Shown here piece by piece: positions 61,242-64,000 of a stretch of 64,000 nucleotides of DNA. Position 1 is the first letter of the stretch, and each line of letters starts with the position of its first letter. The notes beneath the pieces were generated by a model, which had not been told where the DNA came from, did no database searches, and saw nothing but the letters and a program-made list of their open reading frames with translations. This DNA comes from an uncultured Shimia sp. (GTDB taxonomy: Bacteria; Pseudomonadota; Alphaproteobacteria; Rhodobacterales; Rhodobacteraceae): the NCBI RefSeq assembly GCF_947493595.1, contig NZ_CANLRL010000001.1, positions 868,001 to 932,000 of the forward strand, written 5' to 3'. A program made the translations under genes and the position numbers.

Positions 61242-62335
61242 CCGTCCTCCATATGCAACAGCAACCCAAGAGCCAACAGCACACTTGCGATTGGCGGGGC
61301 CCAGGCCGCAAGCATCACCGGAATTTGACCGTTTTCTCCAAGGATCTGTGCGAAATTGCGTATGAAGTGCAGGCTAAATCCAATTAGTACAGATGTCAGA
61401 ACTGCGATGCCGGTATTGCCAAAGCGCGTATGACGCATTGTGAAGGCAGAAGCCACAAGCACCATGGCCATTAAGAAAAGCGGCTGTGCCAGTTCCATTT
61501 GCAACCAGACCTGATGGCGGCGCGCGGAAAACCCTGCATCATTGAGTTCGGCGATGAAAGAGGGCAGTTTCCAGATTGAAATGGAAGCGGGGGTGCCGAA
61601 CCGTTCCCGGATACGGTCGGCCGTGAGCGTGCTGGGAAAGGTGACTGTATCTTCGCGAATTGGATCAGAACCTTCACTCAGGGCGGCATTTAGCAACCAT
61701 GTGCGCACGTTGGAAAGCTCCCAACCGCCTTCGACCAAGCGAGCGGAGTCTGCTTCGATCCGCTTTTGCGGCCCGTCTTCTTGGCCGTACGTCACGATTG
61801 TAATGTCGCGGAAAACGGACGCATCGGTGTTGGTTCCACCAGCGTGGATCACCGCATGCCCAGAGTCGCCGCCTTGGCGTAACCAAATACCTTCATCGGA
61901 CAGGGATAATGCGCTGCGTCCGCCGGATTTCAACATGTCGCTTTGCAGTTCATATTGGACAGAAGTGGCAGCCACGATGGGGTTCAGCGTGGTCACGGAC
62001 AACAAGCCGATGATCAGGGAGACAGTGGTGGGCGAGAGCACCGAAACAATGCCGGAACGCCCGGCGGCGCGCACGACAACCAGTTCGGAACTGCGGGAGA
62101 GATTTATGAACAGTGCGATTGTGGCGAGGATCACAATTAGAGGCATCAGTTGATAGAGGCTCTCTGGTGTGCGGAGCAGTGTCAGGTTCAAGACTCTGCC
62201 AAAGCCAACGGTATCCACATCATAGCGGCGAAGCTGCTCCATCATATCAACCAGCACGGTGAGCACAAAGAAAACAGTGCAGATGCCTAGGAATATCCAG
62301 AGGAATTTGCGCGCAAAGTAGATGTGAACTGTCAT
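61238..62335 (-). CDS. lptG: LPS export ABC permease LptG
   Basis: A 365-residue inner-membrane protein of the YjgP/YjgQ family. There are three N-terminal helices (FLWIFLGICTVFFVLTVLVDMMEQLRRY; PLIVILATIALFINLSRSSELVVVRAAGRS), a periplasmic beta-jellyroll region and three C-terminal helices. With LptF and LptB it extracts LPS from the inner membrane. The start is ATG 62335, overlapping the lptF stop (ATGA); the longer frame to 62437 is inside lptF. Confidence 0.95.
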   Translation of the reverse strand: MTVHIYFARKFLWIFLGICTVFFVLTVLVDMMEQLRRYDVDTVGFGRVLNLTLLRTPESLYQLMPLIVILATIALFINLSRSSELVVVRAAGRSGIVSVLSPTTVSLIIGLLSVTTLNPIVAATSVQYELQSDMLKSGGRSALSLSDEGIWLRQGGDSGHAVIHAGGTNTDASVFRDITIVTYGQEDGPQKRIEADSARLVEGGWELSNVRTWLLNAALSEGSDPIREDTVTFPSTLTADRIRERFGTPASISIWKLPSFIAELNDAGFSARRHQVWLQMELAQPLFLMAMVLVASAFTMRHTRFGNTGIAVLTSVLIGFSLHFIRNFAQILGENGQIPVMLAAWAPPIASVLLALGLLLHMEDG

Positions 62336-63450
62336 TGCGTCACCCTCCGTCGCCACCGAATTGGGTTGGCCGAGAGATAGAGCAGGATGCCCGCAATCAC
62401 AAATCCGAGGGTGCTGGGAACATACATCAGAGGCCAAAGTTCGGGGGTGGAGCGCACCGGATCAGCAATCGCATTTTTCATCGCCTCCAGGATGACCAGA
62501 ATGACAAAGGCAGCAATGATCTGTCGCCACACACCAAAGCGGCTAAACCCACCTGCAAGCAACATAGCAAAGCCAATCAGGGCAAAACTGATCGTAGACA
62601 AAGGCATGGCAAAGCGGTCATGAAGATCTTCGGTTATGCCGCCAATACTTTCACCGGTTTGCTCTGCAATTGCGTCGATGTTTCCAATGATTTCCCAGGT
62701 TGGGAAATGACTGGCGGATACACGAGGCGCTGTCTCCGGATCAATAAGAGAGCTGATATCGTAGGAGAAGTCCGCGAAGTTGGTGGTCATCAGCGTGTCC
62801 GTGTCTTGGCGATGCAATTGCGCCAGGCCGTCCACCATAACCAGTTTGGGGCCAGTCTCATCTTGCACCAAATAGGCGTCTGATGCGGTGTAGGAGGTGG
62901 TACGGCCTTTGGTGCGATGGTCGGCCAAAAAGACATCTTTTAGGACCCCATTGGGGGTGATCTCGCGGATGTAAAACGTGACGCCGTCTGCCGGGTGCAG
63001 AAAGGTGCCATCGGTCAAAAGACGAGCCGTTACGTTTTCGGTTATTTCTTTCTGTCGTTTGCTCAGTTCCGAATTGCTGGTCGGAACCAGGAAATGTGTG
63101 AGCGCGGACAACATCAATGCTGTGATCGCACCAAAGATCGCCACAGGCCGGGCCAGCCGCCAGGGACTGAATCCGGTGGCCTGCATCACGGTCAACTCAC
63201 TTTCAGAGGACAGGCGGTTGGTTACGTAGACGGTTCCTGCAAACACCGCGATGGGCAGCACCAAACGGATGACGTTGGGCAGCGTTAAGACCGACAATTC
63301 CAGAAAGACGGAGACATTTTGGCCGCTGGCAATCAGCTGATCAAACAGCGAAACCGCGCGATTGACCCAATAGACAGACACAAGGATCAGCGCAAAAAAA
63401 CCGAACAGAGTCAGGAACTGCGACAGGATATATCTGTCGAATCTGCTCAC
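62332..63450 (-). CDS. lptF: LPS export ABC permease LptF
   Basis: A 372-residue YjgP/YjgQ-family permease. It opens MSRFDRYILSQFLTLFGFFALILVSVYWVNRAV, followed by the coupling region NRLSSESELTVMQATGFSPWRLARP. A periplasmic jellyroll and three C-terminal helices complete it. First gene of the operon that runs lptF-lptG-lptD-surA-pdxA-rsmA. It is divergent from pepA, a widely conserved arrangement. Confidence 0.95.
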   Translation of the reverse strand: MSRFDRYILSQFLTLFGFFALILVSVYWVNRAVSLFDQLIASGQNVSVFLELSVLTLPNVIRLVLPIAVFAGTVYVTNRLSSESELTVMQATGFSPWRLARPVAIFGAITALMLSALTHFLVPTSNSELSKRQKEITENVTARLLTDGTFLHPADGVTFYIREITPNGVLKDVFLADHRTKGRTTSYTASDAYLVQDETGPKLVMVDGLAQLHRQDTDTLMTTNFADFSYDISSLIDPETAPRVSASHFPTWEIIGNIDAIAEQTGESIGGITEDLHDRFAMPLSTISFALIGFAMLLAGGFSRFGVWRQIIAAFVILVILEAMKNAIADPVRSTPELWPLMYVPSTLGFVIAGILLYLSANPIRWRRRVTQ

Positions 63451-63593
63451 CTGCTAAGAATCCCCCGAACCTTATTGTTGAGCGGCACTTTAGGCGAATT
63501 GTTGGGGTGGTGAAACTGCTATCTGGCGAAGTGCACTGGTCAAGCGAGAAGGCGCGCGTTAGGTGTTTCAAAACGCGATTTTGGAGGTTTGTA

Positions 63594-64000
63594 ATGCGCC
63601 CTGTGACGATTTCTTTTGAAGAAACCCAACTGGATGAAATTGGCACAGTAGAAGGGCGCATTGCGGTCTTTGTGCCTGCGGAAGGCAATTTGGATCAAGG
63701 CGCACGCCGTTTGAACCGCTTGACGCGCGGAGCGGTTGAACGCGTTCGGGAAAGTAAGGCTGAAGATGCAAGCCTAGGGACCGTGTTTACCCTGTCGTTT
63801 CCTGCAGGTGTGGCCGCCGAAGCGGTCGATGTGGTGGTGTTGCCGCGTCGGTGCTCTGTTGAGGACGCCCGTAAGGCGGGCGCTGGCCTTGGCAAAGCGC
63901 GTGGAAATGCGGCGTTGACCGTGCTCGCAGGCACCAATCCAAAAGCCGCGCATGTCGCCTATGGCATTGCGATGCGTGACTACGGCTTTGACGACCACAA
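63594..64000 (+). CDS. pepA: Leucyl aminopeptidase, N-terminal fragment
   Basis: The first 135 codons of a gene that leaves the window on the right. It starts MRPVTISFEETQLDEIGTVE and continues with DARKAGAGLGKARGNAALTVL to YGIAMRDYGFDDH, matching the N-terminal macro-like domain of PepA (M17). The zinc-binding catalytic half lies beyond the window. GGAGG stands six bases before the ATG. The 143-bp gap to lptF should hold both divergent promoters, though no consensus is clear. Confidence 0.9.
   Translation, partial: MRPVTISFEETQLDEIGTVEGRIAVFVPAEGNLDQGARRLNRLTRGAVERVRESKAEDASLGTVFTLSFPAGVAAEAVDVVVLPRRCSVEDARKAGAGLGKARGNAALTVLAGTNPKAAHVAYGIAMRDYGFDDH

Noticed and set aside
61240-62437. Extended LptG frame beginning at 62437
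   Set aside because: The first 34 codons lie inside lptF; ATG 62335 gives the usual N-terminus and a four-base overlap.
1-64000. CRISPR array, tRNA, rRNA, insertion sequence or prophage genes
   Set aside because: No regularly spaced repeats, no cloverleaf-like genes, no transposase, integrase or phage structural proteins were found on either strand.

Overview
The window looks like a chromosomal segment of a marine alphaproteobacterium of the Roseobacter group (Rhodobacteraceae). The evidence is the content and order of several genes: hemB and a SufBCD-complex-like membrane protein next to mfd; purC-purS-purQ; an RNase E with a very large acidic insertion; a DUF1476 F1-ATPase inhibitor; a methionine synthase apparently split into separate proteins; and the lptF-lptG-lptD-surA-pdxA-rsmA operon divergent from pepA. 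No tRNA, rRNA, insertion sequence, prophage or CRISPR array was seen. hemB (left, minus strand) and pepA (right, plus strand) run off the ends.

Layout. 0-4.2 kb: hemB start, membrane protein, mfd. 4.3-9.3 kb (minus): two MFS exporters, a DsbA-family oxidoreductase and an acyl-CoA-ligase-like enzyme. 9.3-11.3 kb (plus): an XRE-cupin regulator and an ATP-grasp protein. 11.3-18 kb: DUF1638, methyltransferase and corrinoid protein, then a radical SAM protein, a periplasmic binding protein, a nuclease-fold protein, an AhpD-like protein and a betaine/homocysteine methyltransferase. The corrinoid protein and homocysteine methyltransferase are probably parts of a split B12-dependent methionine synthase. 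18-30 kb: MprF-like protein, DUF1476, purCSQ, a DctB/DctD-like two-component pair whose regulator lacks the GAFTGA loop, a HAD phosphatase, and rne behind a long structured leader.

30-55.4 kb is the most interesting part. It holds two branched-chain-type ABC transporters, a CaiB-type CoA-transferase, glutaryl-CoA dehydrogenase, hydantoinase/oxoprolinase A and B, a xanthine-dehydrogenase-type hydroxylase, a 6-hydroxynicotinate-reductase-like protein and a UPF0280 (ApbE-like) protein, with XRE-cupin and MarR regulators. Read together these fit a catabolic route for nicotinate or a related N-heterocycle: ring hydroxylation, ring reduction, lactam opening, then glutarate to glutaryl-CoA to crotonyl-CoA. 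This resembles the pathway worked out in Azorhizobium. The link is inferred; the decarboxylase and aldehyde dehydrogenase steps are not in the window.

55.9-63.5 kb is the outer-membrane biogenesis operon on the minus strand. Two small dispersed-repeat families and many hairpin terminators are visible. Start codons were chosen by Shine-Dalgarno-like sequence, overlap with the upstream gene and homologous N-termini, so some differ from the longest open frame.
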